The position numbers and the translations under genes are program-made. Shown one piece after another: positions 39,554 through 48,074 of a DNA stretch of 64,000 bases. The notes under the pieces were generated by a model. It saw only the letters and a program-made list of their open reading frames with translations, did no database searches and was not told where the DNA came from. Positions within the stretch are counted from its first letter, which is position 1. Each line of letters begins with the position of its first letter. This DNA comes from Salinispora tropica CNB-440 (GTDB lineage Bacteria > Actinomycetota > Actinomycetes > Mycobacteriales > Micromonosporaceae): assembly GCF_000016425.1 (NCBI RefSeq), contig NC_009380.1:5026144-5090143 (forward strand), in the 5' to 3' direction.

Positions 39554-40261
39554 TCAGCGGGGGGCGGTACCCGGAGGACGGCGCCGGGCCCGCTCCCGGC
39601 TGAGAATCCAGACCGCCTCAACCCCGTCCTTCCAGGTGATCTTCTTGCCCTCCTCGCGGCCGCGGGCCCGGTAGCTGATCGGCACCTCGTACGGGCGGAT
39701 CCGACGGCGCAGCAGCTTGCCGGTCACCTCCGCCTCCATGCCGAAGCCGCGAGAGTGAATCTCCAGCGAGCGGTACAACTCGATCGGCATCAGCTTGAAG
39801 CAGGTCTCCAGATCGCCGATGTAGGAGTTGAACAGCACGTTGGCCACCATCGTGACGCCCTTGTTGCCCATCACGTACCAGAAGCTGTAGGCGCTGTGGC
39901 TGCCGAAGGTGCGATTACCGTAGACGACCGTGGCCCGCCCATCGAGGACCGGCGCGAGCAGCTTGGCGATGTCCTGCGGGTCGTACTCCAGGTCGGCGTC
40001 GAGGATCACCATGTACTCACCCTCGGCGTGGTCGACCGCCGTCCGGATCGCCGCACCCTTGCCGGAGTTGCGCGGGTGGGTGATCACGCGGACCCGGGCG
40101 TCATCGGCCCGGTCAAGGATCTCGCCGGTGCCGTCCCGACTCCCGTCGTCGACCACGACGAGCTCGATCTCGCACGGATAGTCCACCGCGAGCGCCTGCT
40201 TCAAGGCGTCCGCGATGCGTTCTTCCTCGTTGTAGACCGGCATGAGGATCGAGAGCTTCAC
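39554..40261 (-). CDS. Family 2 glycosyltransferase (dolichol-phosphate-mannose-synthase-like)
   Basis: 235 residues from GTG with GGGGGA upstream: GT-A fold LSILMPVYNEEERIADAL, ELVVVDDGSRDGTGEIL, NSGKGAAIRTAVDHAEGEYM and the DxD at ILDADLEYDP. It belongs to the DPM1/polyprenyl-phosphate glycosyltransferase branch but lacks C-terminal membrane helices. It probably transfers a sugar from GDP- or UDP-sugar to polyprenyl phosphate or a related acceptor. The acceptor cannot be read from the sequence. Confidence 0.85.
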   Translation of the reverse strand: MKLSILMPVYNEEERIADALKQALAVDYPCEIELVVVDDGSRDGTGEILDRADDARVRVITHPRNSGKGAAIRTAVDHAEGEYMVILDADLEYDPQDIAKLLAPVLDGRATVVYGNRTFGSHSAYSFWYVMGNKGVTMVANVLFNSYIGDLETCFKLMPIELYRSLEIHSRGFGMEAEVTGKLLRRRIRPYEVPISYRARGREEGKKITWKDGVEAVWILSRERARRRPPGTAPR

Positions 40262-40378
40262 AGACGTTTCCCCCGGTGAGCGCACCATTGGACGCCATAG
40301 CGTACCTCGTCGGGCCGGGATCTCGACGGACCGGCGGCGGACCGGCGGCCAATGTGCCGAACCGCCGCCAGCGGCGGA

Positions 40379-40954
40379 CTACTCGCTCTTGGGCAGCACG
40401 ATCAATCGAGCCTCGCCGTTCTCGCCGTCCTTCGCGCCGGCCACGCCGAGCACCCGGCCGACCTCGACCTCCTCCGGCTGGACCGTCTGGCGGCGCTCCA
40501 CCACCCGCAGCTCCGGCCCGAAGGTCCAGGTCATCTCGAAGCCGTCCGACGACCTGACGGTCATCCCCTGCTCATCGATCGCGGTAACCTCACCGCGTTG
40601 GACGGCCACCGTCCTCGGACCGTCCTCTTTCGTCTCCACCACGACCTCGCCGTGCATGGTGTTCTTCCGCAGCAACACCCGGGCCGGTCGCCGCTTGCGC
40701 CACTGTTCGGCCCGTTCCTTACGGCCCTCCTCCGCGTCGGGGGCCGGTGAATCCGACGCGGCGACGGGCACCACGTCCATTTCGACGGGGTCCAGGCCCA
40801 GCGCGGCCAGCGCCTGACCCTCCACGCCCAACGCCGCGGCGACCTCAACGGCCTGCTCCCCGGCCGGCCCGGCCACCTGGGCCGCGCCGCAGCCGCTGAG
40901 CCCGAGCGTGACCGCCGCGAACAGCGTGGTGGCGGCGACTCCCCAACGTGCCAT
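40379..40954 (-). CDS. Lipoprotein with DUF5666-like domain
   Basis: 191 residues; the signal ends in the lipobox LGLSGC near residue 22. The C-terminal part is beta-rich (RGEVTAIDEQGMTVRSSDGF, EVGRVLGVAGAKDGENGEA), like DUF5666 single-strand-fold repeats. AGGGAGAG precedes the ATG. It lies 61 bases downstream of the histidine kinase gene on the same strand, so it may be the third gene of that operon and either the sensed or the regulated envelope component. Confidence 0.75.
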   Translation of the reverse strand: MARWGVAATTLFAAVTLGLSGCGAAQVAGPAGEQAVEVAAALGVEGQALAALGLDPVEMDVVPVAASDSPAPDAEEGRKERAEQWRKRRPARVLLRKNTMHGEVVVETKEDGPRTVAVQRGEVTAIDEQGMTVRSSDGFEMTWTFGPELRVVERRQTVQPEEVEVGRVLGVAGAKDGENGEARLIVLPKSE

Positions 40955-41015
40955 GACTCTCCCTCTCGTCACTGTGTCTGGGAGTCCAGCCTGGTCGGTC
41001 TCGGCGAGCGCGACG

Positions 41016-42464
41016 TCAGGCCGAGGTTCGGATCCGGTAAGGATCCGGCGGCAGCGAGACGACGAACGCGGCCCCACCCTCGGCCGCGTGGCCCGCACTG
41101 ATCTCCCCGCCGAGCCGCTGGACCAGGCCGGCGGCGAGCGCCAGGCCCAGCCCACTACCGACCTTGCGCACCCCCCGGTACCGCTGGTGCAGCGCACCAC
41201 GCTCGAACACCACCGCCAGGTCGTCGTCGGTCAGGCCGGGGCCGCCGTCCCGAACCTCGATCACCCCGCCGGCGGCCGGGTCAGTGCCGGCCCACCGGGT
41301 CGCCAGCACCACCGGCGCCCCCGGCGGCACCACCCGCAGCGCGTTCTCCAGCAGCCCATCCACCACCTGTCGGATCCGCCCCGGATCGGTGTGCACCGGC
41401 ACCGCCTGATCCGGCGCCTCGACCCGGAACACCACCGAGACGGCCGCGCACCGCGCCGCCCACGTCCGCTCCGCCTCCGCGGCCAGCCGAACCAGGTCGA
41501 CCCGGACCGGCTCCAGCGGAAAGTCGACGGCCTCCAGCCGGGCCAGGGCCAGCAGATCCCGCACCAGTCGATCCAGATGCTCCGCCTCGGCCAGCACCGT
41601 GCGCCCGGTTCCGGTCACCTCCGCCGAGTCGATCACCCCGTCCGCCAGCGCCTCCGCGTACCCACGGATGGCGGTCAGCGGGGTCCGCAGCTCATGCGAG
41701 ACGGAGAGCAGGAACTCTCGCTGCCGTCCCTCGCTGGTGGCGAGCGCGGCAGCCAGGCCGTTGAGGGCCGCTGCCAGGTCCGCCACCTCGTGCGGGGGCT
41801 CCACCGGCACGCGGATCGCACGCTCGCCCGCCCGCAGCCGCGCGGCGGCGTCCGCCGCCCGCCGGATCGGCCGGGCCAGACGGCGGGCGAGCAGCAGACC
41901 GGCGACCAGCCCGGCCGCCAGCCCGGCGAGCAGGGGAAGCCAGAGGCTCTGGACGACCTGCCGCCACACGCCGCCGAGCGAGCCGGCCCGCACGAGCACC
42001 ACCCCGTCGCCGCCGGGCAGAGCCCGTCCCTGCACCAACGCTGGCCGCCCGGCGACCGAACGCCGGCCGGCGACGTGCCGGCCCTCGGTGATCCGCTGCA
42101 CGACCTGGACCGGCAGGCCCGGCCGGTCCACCACCCCGTTCCGAACCAGGTACGCCTCGATTCCCTGCGCCCGCAGTTGCCGCAGCAACCGGTCCTCGTC
42201 CACGGTGCGCGGGGTGTCAAGCCGGCTGCGCAGCGCCTCGGCGGCGAGCCGGGACTGGGCAGCCAGCGCCTGCCGCTCGCGGTGTTCCACCCCGCGTACC
42301 GCGAGCGGCACCGCGACGATCGCGGTGACCAGAACCGAGACCAGGGCGACGGCGCAGGTGACCAGCACCGCCCGGACGGTCAGGGTCGACCCGCGCCGGG
42401 TGGGCGCGGGCCGCTGGGTGCCGGCCGTCGGCGCGGTCGGCGGGTCGACCGAGTGCTCACGCAT
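41016..42464 (-). CDS. Sensor histidine kinase (OmpR-system type)
   Basis: 482 residues: membrane helices near 29-55 and 175-195 flanking an extracellular domain of about 120 residues, HAMP (about 190-240), the phosphoacceptor box FLLSVSHELRTPLTAIRGYA with His257, N-box LLENALRVVPPGAPV, G1 IEVRDGGPGLTDDD and G2 GSGLGLALAAG. It autophosphorylates and passes phosphate to the response regulator whose gene overlaps its start by eight bases. The signal is unknown. The extracellular part resembles generic actinobacterial envelope sensors. Confidence 0.92.
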   Translation of the reverse strand: MREHSVDPPTAPTAGTQRPAPTRRGSTLTVRAVLVTCAVALVSVLVTAIVAVPLAVRGVEHRERQALAAQSRLAAEALRSRLDTPRTVDEDRLLRQLRAQGIEAYLVRNGVVDRPGLPVQVVQRITEGRHVAGRRSVAGRPALVQGRALPGGDGVVLVRAGSLGGVWRQVVQSLWLPLLAGLAAGLVAGLLLARRLARPIRRAADAAARLRAGERAIRVPVEPPHEVADLAAALNGLAAALATSEGRQREFLLSVSHELRTPLTAIRGYAEALADGVIDSAEVTGTGRTVLAEAEHLDRLVRDLLALARLEAVDFPLEPVRVDLVRLAAEAERTWAARCAAVSVVFRVEAPDQAVPVHTDPGRIRQVVDGLLENALRVVPPGAPVVLATRWAGTDPAAGGVIEVRDGGPGLTDDDLAVVFERGALHQRYRGVRKVGSGLGLALAAGLVQRLGGEISAGHAAEGGAAFVVSLPPDPYRIRTSA

Positions 42465-43143
42465 CGACGGCGTACCCCACCCCCCGATGGGTGCGGATCA
42501 CACTCTCCGGGCCGAGCTTCGCGCGGACCTGCGCCACGTGCACGTCAACGGTTCGGGTGCCCGCGGGCACGGCGTACCCCCACACCCCGGCGAGCAGTTC
42601 CTCCCGGGTGAACACCCGCCCGGGCCGGGCCATCAGGTGGGCGAGCAGGTCGAACTCGGTGGAGGTCAGCTGCACCGGATCACCCGCGGCGGTCACCGTA
42701 CGGCGGTCGGGGTCCAGCGTGACCCCGCCGACGATCCGCGGCCGGCCCGGCGGCGGCCCGGCGACCCGGCGCAGCACCGCCCGCACCCGGGCCACCAGTT
42801 CACGTGGGCTGAACGGTTTGGTGACGTAGTCGTCGGCGCCGAGTTCGAGCCCGACGATGCGGTCCACCTCGTCGTCGCGCGCGGTGAGAAAGATGACCGG
42901 CGTCCAGTCTCCTGCCTCGCGTAACCGGCGGCAGATCTCGGTGCCGGGCAGACCGGGCAGCGCGATGTCGAGGACACAGACCACCGGCCGGAGCCGGCGG
43001 GCGGCGGCGAGGCCGGCGTCGCCGTCCCGCTCCAGATGTACGCCGAACCCGTCCCGGGCCAGATAGAGCCGGACCAGGTCGGCGATGGCCGGTTCATCCT
43101 CGACGAGGAGGACGAGCCCACGATGCGGAGCGTCGACGGTCAC
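42457..43143 (-). CDS. OmpR/PhoB-family response regulator
   Basis: 228 residues from GTG: receiver with the phosphorylated Asp59 (VVCVLDIALPG), acidic pair ED at 15-16 and Lys109 (YVTKPFSP), then a winged-helix DNA-binding domain (QLTSTEFDLLAHLMARPG, TVDVHVAQVRAKLG, IRTHRGVGYAVDA). First gene of the kinase operon. Its target is probably the lipoprotein gene or its own operon. Confidence 0.93.
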   Translation of the reverse strand: MTVDAPHRGLVLLVEDEPAIADLVRLYLARDGFGVHLERDGDAGLAAARRLRPVVCVLDIALPGLPGTEICRRLREAGDWTPVIFLTARDDEVDRIVGLELGADDYVTKPFSPRELVARVRAVLRRVAGPPPGRPRIVGGVTLDPDRRTVTAAGDPVQLTSTEFDLLAHLMARPGRVFTREELLAGVWGYAVPAGTRTVDVHVAQVRAKLGPESVIRTHRGVGYAVDA

Positions 43144-43212
43144 CGGCTCATGATGGCCGATCGGGACGGCGTGGCATTGCTCGGGACGTGTTCGGGTTCG
43201 GTAAGGAAACGG

Positions 43213-43728
43213 TCAGCGAACGGTGGCGGGCCGGAAGGCCGCCGGCCGGACCGGGGCCGGACCGGAGTCGCCGATCGTGGCGACGAGTCGCTCGCGCGCG
43301 GTCCGTACGCGGGTACGGAAAGCGTGGTTCAGCAGCGCGTCGAGCTGCCACACCTGCTTCGGATGCCGAGTGCGGATCACGAACCGCTCCCGGACGCCGT
43401 CGATGGCGGTAGCGGCCAGCTCCAGGCAGTGCAGCCGCGGGTCTGGACCCCAGGTGACGTTGCTCAGCTCGCGCAGCTCGGTGTTGAGGTGCAGGCGGAG
43501 CCGGTGCAGCACCCGGGTCTGCCGGGTGACGACCAGCCGTCGGTGGGTCAGCAGCAGGAGGTAGTCGCCGGCGGTTGACCGGTTCGGGCGGCTGCACCGG
43601 GTGACCAGGACGGGGGCGTCACCCGAGCCGACGCAGCGCCGGAAGACGGGCATGTGGCGGCTGGCGGTCTGGGTCGCAATACCAGCCTCGGCCGCAGCGG
43701 GAAAGAACGTTCGGGAGAAGACGTCCAT
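43213..43728 (-). CDS. Conserved hypothetical protein
   Basis: 171 residues from ATG 43728; in-frame sequence upstream to 43794 is less likely. Beta-rich core: PVLVTRCSRPNRSTAGDYLL, LTHRRLVVTRQTRVLHRLRL and HLNTELRELSNVTWGPDPRL, with helix QVWQLDALLNHAFRTRVRTA at the end. The strand pattern plus C-terminal helix resembles a PH-like fold, but I do not recognise a family. It lies just upstream of the two-component operon on the same strand and might be co-regulated. Confidence 0.65.
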   Translation of the reverse strand: MDVFSRTFFPAAAEAGIATQTASRHMPVFRRCVGSGDAPVLVTRCSRPNRSTAGDYLLLLTHRRLVVTRQTRVLHRLRLHLNTELRELSNVTWGPDPRLHCLELAATAIDGVRERFVIRTRHPKQVWQLDALLNHAFRTRVRTARERLVATIGDSGPAPVRPAAFRPATVR

Positions 43729-43831
43729 ACCCTGCCCAACGACGCCCCGGCGCGGGGTGATATGGGCGAGAGGGCCGCACATTGCATCTTCCATGCCCGC
43801 CGGGGTGGGTCGTGCCCGCCGGGAGGGTGGT

Positions 43832-45004
43832 TCAGAGCAGCTCGACGATGGTCGCGTTGGCCATGCCGCCGCCCTCGCACATGGTTTGCAGCCCGTACCG
43901 GATGTTCTCGTCCCGCATGTGCGCCAGCATGGTGGTCATGATCCGGCCCCCGGATCCGCCGAGCGGATGCCCGAGGGCGATGGCGCCACCGCGCGGGTTC
44001 AGCCGTTGCGGGTCAGCCTCGGTCTCCGCGAGCCAGGCCAGCGGCACCGGGGCGAACGCCTCGTTGACCTCGTACACCCCGATCTCCTCGATGCCCAGCC
44101 CCGCCCGGCGCAGCGCCTTGGCGGTGGCCGGAATGGGGGCGGTCAACATGGCAACCGGGTCGTCGGCGCAGACCACAGCGGTGTGGATGCGGGCGAGCGG
44201 GCGCAGGCCGTGCCGGCCGGCCCACTCGGCGGTGGTGACGGCGAGCGCCGCCGCGCCGTCGGAGATCTGGGACGCGGACCCAGCGGTCACCACACCGTCA
44301 GCCTGGAATGGGGTGGCGAGCTCGGCCAGCTTCGCCAGTGACGTGTCACGACGGATGCCCTCGTCGACGGAGACCGTGTCCCCGTCGGCCAGGGGGACCG
44401 GTGCCAGCTCGGCGTCGAATGCGCCGGCGTCCTGCGCCGCACCCGCCTTCTCATGGCTGGCGAGGGCGAACTCGTCGAGCTGGGTGCGGGTCAACCGCCA
44501 CCGACGGGCGATCAGCTCCGCCCCGACGCCCTGGCTGAACGGGAGCGGGTTGTCGTCAGCCACCCCCTCCACGCCCCGATAGCGGTCCAGGATCGCCGGG
44601 CTGAACGGCGCGCCTCCGACCACGCTGGAACCCATCGGCACCCGGGTCATCGACTCAACTCCGCCCGCCACCACCAGATCGGCCTGCCCGGACAGCACGG
44701 TCGCGGCGGCGAAGTGCAGCGCCTGCTGGCTGGACCCGCACTGTCGGTCGAGGGTGGTGCCGGGAACCGTCTCGGGCCAGCCGGCCGCGAGGACAGCATT
44801 GCGGGCAATGTTCCACGACTGCTCGCCGACCTGTGAGACGCAGCCCCAGAACACGTCGTCCACCTGACCCGGATCGATGCCGGTCCGTTCAGCGAGGGCG
44901 CGCAGCACGTGCGCCGACAAGTCGACCGGGTGCACGTCGGCGAGGCTCCCCTTGCGCCGCCCGACGGGGGTACGTACCGCGCCGACGATGACTGCGTCAC
45001 TCAT
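43832..45004 (-). CDS. Acetyl-CoA acetyltransferase (thiolase)
   Basis: 390 residues: MSDAVIVGAVRTPVGRRKGS, acylated Cys89 in LDRQCGSSQQALHFA, VNEAFAPVPLAWLAE, the active-site His in GHPLGGSGGR and the second catalytic Cys in MCEGGGMANA. It cleaves or forms 3-ketoacyl-CoA. GGGGAG precedes ATG 45004. It is a single gene, probably in fatty-acid breakdown. Confidence 0.92.
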   Translation of the reverse strand: MSDAVIVGAVRTPVGRRKGSLADVHPVDLSAHVLRALAERTGIDPGQVDDVFWGCVSQVGEQSWNIARNAVLAAGWPETVPGTTLDRQCGSSQQALHFAAATVLSGQADLVVAGGVESMTRVPMGSSVVGGAPFSPAILDRYRGVEGVADDNPLPFSQGVGAELIARRWRLTRTQLDEFALASHEKAGAAQDAGAFDAELAPVPLADGDTVSVDEGIRRDTSLAKLAELATPFQADGVVTAGSASQISDGAAALAVTTAEWAGRHGLRPLARIHTAVVCADDPVAMLTAPIPATAKALRRAGLGIEEIGVYEVNEAFAPVPLAWLAETEADPQRLNPRGGAIALGHPLGGSGGRIMTTMLAHMRDENIRYGLQTMCEGGGMANATIVELL

Positions 45005-45083
45005 GACTACTCCCCGGTAACGTGGTTGGCATCGATGGTACGCGGCCTGCCCGGCCGCCGGCGGCACTGGCATGCTGGGCGAC

Positions 45084-45515
45084 ATGGATACGACATCGCC
45101 CGGGTCCCGGCAGTGGCGGGTCCCGGCCGCCCTGCCGGCGGTCAAGGTCGGTGGGGCCGGGGCGCTGGTCGCGCTCGGTCTTCTCCTCGCCGACGGTGAC
45201 CCGACTCGACTCGTGCTGGCCGGGCTGGCCGCCGCCGCGCTCCTCGGCTGGGCCACGCGGGATGTGCTGGTGCCGGTCCGCCTCGCGGTCGATCCAGAAG
45301 GACTGACGGTGGTCAGCGGCTTCGCGGGCCGTCGGCGACTGCCGTGGTCGCAGGTGGCGGAGATCCGGGTGGACCAGCGAACCCGGCTCGGCCGGTCGAA
45401 CGCTGCCCTGGAGGTGGATGCCGGGGAGACACTGCACCTGTTCGGTCGGTTCGACCTGGACGCTGACCCGGTCGAGGTCGCGGCGGAGCTACGGGAGGCC
45501 CGCCCGACCCGGTAG
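45084..45515 (+). CDS. PH-domain membrane protein
   Basis: 143 residues: two hydrophobic segments near residues 18-35 and 43-60, then a bacterial PH-like domain (VDPEGLTVVSGFAGRRRLPW, SQVAEIRVDQRTRLG, LHLFGRFDLDADPVEVAAEL). This matches the common actinobacterial DUF/PH small membrane protein. ATG 45084 or 45072 may be used. Divergent from the thiolase. Function unknown. Confidence 0.75.
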   Translation: MDTTSPGSRQWRVPAALPAVKVGGAGALVALGLLLADGDPTRLVLAGLAAAALLGWATRDVLVPVRLAVDPEGLTVVSGFAGRRRLPWSQVAEIRVDQRTRLGRSNAALEVDAGETLHLFGRFDLDADPVEVAAELREARPTR

Positions 45516-45554
45516 TACCGGGCCGGGTCGCCGTGACAGATCGGCGGTGCTCGG

Positions 45555-46466
45555 TCAGGCGAGCAGGGCCGCGGTCCGGATCAGGGCGAGGCCGAGCAGC
45601 GCCACCACGAGCACACCCCCACCGGCCACCTGCACCAACGTGCGCCGTGACCGCGGGGCGTAGGCGAGGACGAAGGCCATCAGGCCGCCGACCGCGAGAC
45701 CGCCCAGGTGACCGGGGATCGAGATCCCCGGTACGGTCAACGTGAAGACCAGGTTGATCACCAAGATCGGGAGGACCTGGGAGACGTCCCGCCCCATTCG
45801 CCGGCCGACGACGAACAGGGCCGCGAAGAGCCCGAAGATGGCCGTCGACGCGCCCGCGGTGGCCGCGTTCGGTGCGCTGATCAGGTAGGCCGCGACATTC
45901 CCGCCGAGGCCAGCGACCAGGTAGAGGGCCAGGAACCGGGCCGGGCCGAGACTCGCCTCCAGGGTTCGACCGAGGATCCACAACGCGTACATGTTCAGCA
46001 GTAGGTGGATCACGCCGTAGTGCAGGAACATCGCGGTGACCAGGCGGTACCACTGGCCATCGGCGATGCCCCCCACGGTGCCGTCGGGAAAGACCGCAAG
46101 CCCGAGCACCGCTCCCCACTCGGTCAGCGGGGTGGTGCCGCCGAGGAGGCCGCCGAGGCCGGAGCCCCCCACCGCCGCGTCGCCGCCCCGGTCGGTGCTG
46201 ATGGAAAGCAGCATCACCAGGGCGTTGAACGCGATCAACGCCTTGGTGACATAGCCGTGTTGGCCGGCGAGACCACCCCCGAAGGCGGTACGTGCCGGCC
46301 GCACGCTGCGGCGCCCTTCGTTGACGCACTCCGGGCACTGGAAGCCCACCGAGGCCTCGCGCATGCAGTCCGGGCAGATGACCCGGTCGCAGCGGTTGCA
46401 CCGGATATAGGCCTCCCGGCCGGGGTGGCGGTAGCAGACCGGGGTAGTCGGTGGTGATTCGCTCAC
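45555..46466 (-). CDS. Rhomboid intramembrane serine protease with B-box-like zinc finger
   Basis: 303 residues. An N-terminal Cys/His zinc region (CYRHPGREAYIRCNRCDRVI, CPDC, CPECVNE) precedes seven hydrophobic segments. The rhomboid catalytic Ser207 is in TAGASTAIFGLF and His253 in ISIPGHLGGLAVGG, with HYGVIHLLLNMYALW carrying the conserved HxxxxHxxxN. Rhomboids cleave transmembrane substrates. This actinobacterial zinc-finger variant is common and its substrates unknown. Confidence 0.92.
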   Translation of the reverse strand: MSESPPTTPVCYRHPGREAYIRCNRCDRVICPDCMREASVGFQCPECVNEGRRSVRPARTAFGGGLAGQHGYVTKALIAFNALVMLLSISTDRGGDAAVGGSGLGGLLGGTTPLTEWGAVLGLAVFPDGTVGGIADGQWYRLVTAMFLHYGVIHLLLNMYALWILGRTLEASLGPARFLALYLVAGLGGNVAAYLISAPNAATAGASTAIFGLFAALFVVGRRMGRDVSQVLPILVINLVFTLTVPGISIPGHLGGLAVGGLMAFVLAYAPRSRRTLVQVAGGGVLVVALLGLALIRTAALLA

Positions 46467-46523
46467 CGGACAACCCAGGTGCCCGAGCGCTCAGTCATGC
46501 GAGCAAAGGTACCCCGTCCGCCT

Positions 46524-47054
46524 TCAGGAGCCGGTGTTCTCGATCTCGACCCGCTCGATGACGACGTCGCGCAGCGGGCGGTCGGCGGGGTTCGTCGGGG
46601 TGTTGGCGATCGCGTCGACGACCTTCACCGACTCCTCGTCGGCGACCTGTCCGAAGATGGTGTGCCGGTTGTTCAGGTGCGGGGTCGGCGCCACCGTGAT
46701 GAAGAACTGCGAACCGTTGGTCCCCGGCCCGGCATTCGCCATCGCCAGCAGGTACGGCCGGTCGAACCGTAGCTCGGGGTGGAACTCGTCGGCGAAGGTG
46801 TAACCCGGGCCGCCCCGACCGGTACCGGTCGGGTCACCCATCTGGATCATGAAGCCACTGATCACGCGGTGCGAGATGGTGCCGTCGAAGTACGGGCCGC
46901 TGCCCGGCTGACCGGTCCGCGGGTCGGTGTACTGCCGGGTCCCGTCGGCCAACTCCACGAAGTTGCGAACGGTCTTCGGCGTGTGGTTCGGAAAAAGCTG
47001 CAGCCGAATCGGGCCGGCGTTGGTGTGCAGGGTGGCGTAGAGATCGTCGGCCAC
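46524..47054 (-). CDS. Cyclophilin-type peptidyl-prolyl cis-trans isomerase
   Basis: 176 residues from GTG with GAGGAG upstream: ADDLYATLHTNAGPIRLQLF, TVRNFVELADGTRQY, YFDGTISHRVISGFMIQMGD, GGPGYTFADEF, LAMANAGPGTNGSQFFITVA and HTIFGQVADEESVKVVDAI. All core residues of the cyclophilin active site are present. It is a cytosolic folding enzyme encoded upstream of the rhomboid gene on the same strand. Confidence 0.95.
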   Translation of the reverse strand: MADDLYATLHTNAGPIRLQLFPNHTPKTVRNFVELADGTRQYTDPRTGQPGSGPYFDGTISHRVISGFMIQMGDPTGTGRGGPGYTFADEFHPELRFDRPYLLAMANAGPGTNGSQFFITVAPTPHLNNRHTIFGQVADEESVKVVDAIANTPTNPADRPLRDVVIERVEIENTGS

Positions 47055-47171
47055 GGGTACTCCTCACTAGGTGTTCAGTTCCACGCGGATCCTCCCATGT
47101 GCCCGATCTGGCCATGCGGAGGCATCAGAAGGTGGAGGATGACGAAGGGACAACTCCCAGGAGGTGGGACC

Positions 47172-48068
47172 GTGTTTGGAAACGGGCGGCGTAAGACCCA
47201 GGGCCAGCTTGCCAAGATCGAACTAAGTCGGGGCTTCGGTCACCTGAAGCGGGCGGCAGGGCACGCGACCAACGGCACCGGCGCCACGGTCGGCCCCCGG
47301 GTGCGGGCGGCCCAAAGCGCTGTCGCCCCGACCGCGCTGGTCGTGCGGGACCGGGCGGCGAGCGGCTACGTGTCGACCGTGGCGGCTCTCGCGCCGCTGG
47401 CCATCGCCGTTCGATCCGCCCAGGCGGAGGCGGCCGGCCGGGCCGTCGCCGGACGGAGCGCCGCCGCCGTCAAGCCGGCCACCACCGGCAAGAAGACGCA
47501 GGCGAAGAAGGCGCGGGCGAGGCGCGCGAAGAAGAGGTCCGGTCGGGGCAGGATGGCCGGCCTGCTGACGGCTGGCGCCGTGGTCGGGTTGGTCGGCGCC
47601 GTGGCGTTGCGACGCCGCTACGAGCGGCGGGAGTGGGTCGAGTACGACCCGGTCCCCAGCCTGGAGCCGATGCAGGCCGAGATGGACACCATCGAGGTCA
47701 CCACCCGGACCCCCGCCGAGCAGACCGCCCCGGCGGCATCGACCGCGAACGCGGATGCCGCCACACCGGCGGGCTCGGCGAGCGACGCGGCAACCGGTGG
47801 CACCACAACCAGTGGCACGAGCGGCAAAGCGGCGGGCGGCGGCACGGCAACGGGTGGCACGAGCGGCAAAGCGGCGGGCGGCACCGCCAAGACCAACTCG
47901 GGCCGGCGGTCCGGCGCGACGCCGACCGACAAGGTCCCCGCAACGCCGACCGACAAGGTCCCCGCAACGCCGGCCGACAAGGTCCCCGCAACGACCGAGG
48001 GCACCAGGAACTCCGCCGGCCGCCCGACCAACGACCTCTCCAAGGCAATGAAGAACGGTCGCCACTGA
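47172..48068 (+). CDS. Basic, repeat-rich single-helix membrane protein
   Basis: 298 residues from GTG with AGGAGGTGG seven bases upstream. A Lys/Arg-rich stretch (KKTQAKKARARRAKKRSGRG near 103-122) is followed by a short helix (MAGLLTAGAVVGLVGAVALR) and an extended Ala/Thr/Gly/Ser tail containing duplicated GTSGKAAGG and three ATPxDKVP units. It resembles actinobacterial DUF5324-like proteins. Function unknown. The tail is intrinsically disordered. Convergent with corA. Confidence 0.65.
   Translation: MFGNGRRKTQGQLAKIELSRGFGHLKRAAGHATNGTGATVGPRVRAAQSAVAPTALVVRDRAASGYVSTVAALAPLAIAVRSAQAEAAGRAVAGRSAAAVKPATTGKKTQAKKARARRAKKRSGRGRMAGLLTAGAVVGLVGAVALRRRYERREWVEYDPVPSLEPMQAEMDTIEVTTRTPAEQTAPAASTANADAATPAGSASDAATGGTTTSGTSGKAAGGGTATGGTSGKAAGGTAKTNSGRRSGATPTDKVPATPTDKVPATPADKVPATTEGTRNSAGRPTNDLSKAMKNGRH
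47929..48000. repeat. Tandem repeat in the tail of the 47172 gene
   Basis: Three near-identical 24-base copies (core GACAAGGTCCCCGCAACG) encode DKVPATPT/A units. Just upstream, a block around 47810-47885 is also duplicated, encoding GTSGKAAGG twice. Confidence 0.8.
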
Positions 48069-48074
48069 TCCCGG

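Noticed and set aside
40908..42611. 567-codon plus-strand frame opposite the histidine kinase
   Set aside because: Antisense shadow; the kinase on the minus strand has all catalytic boxes.
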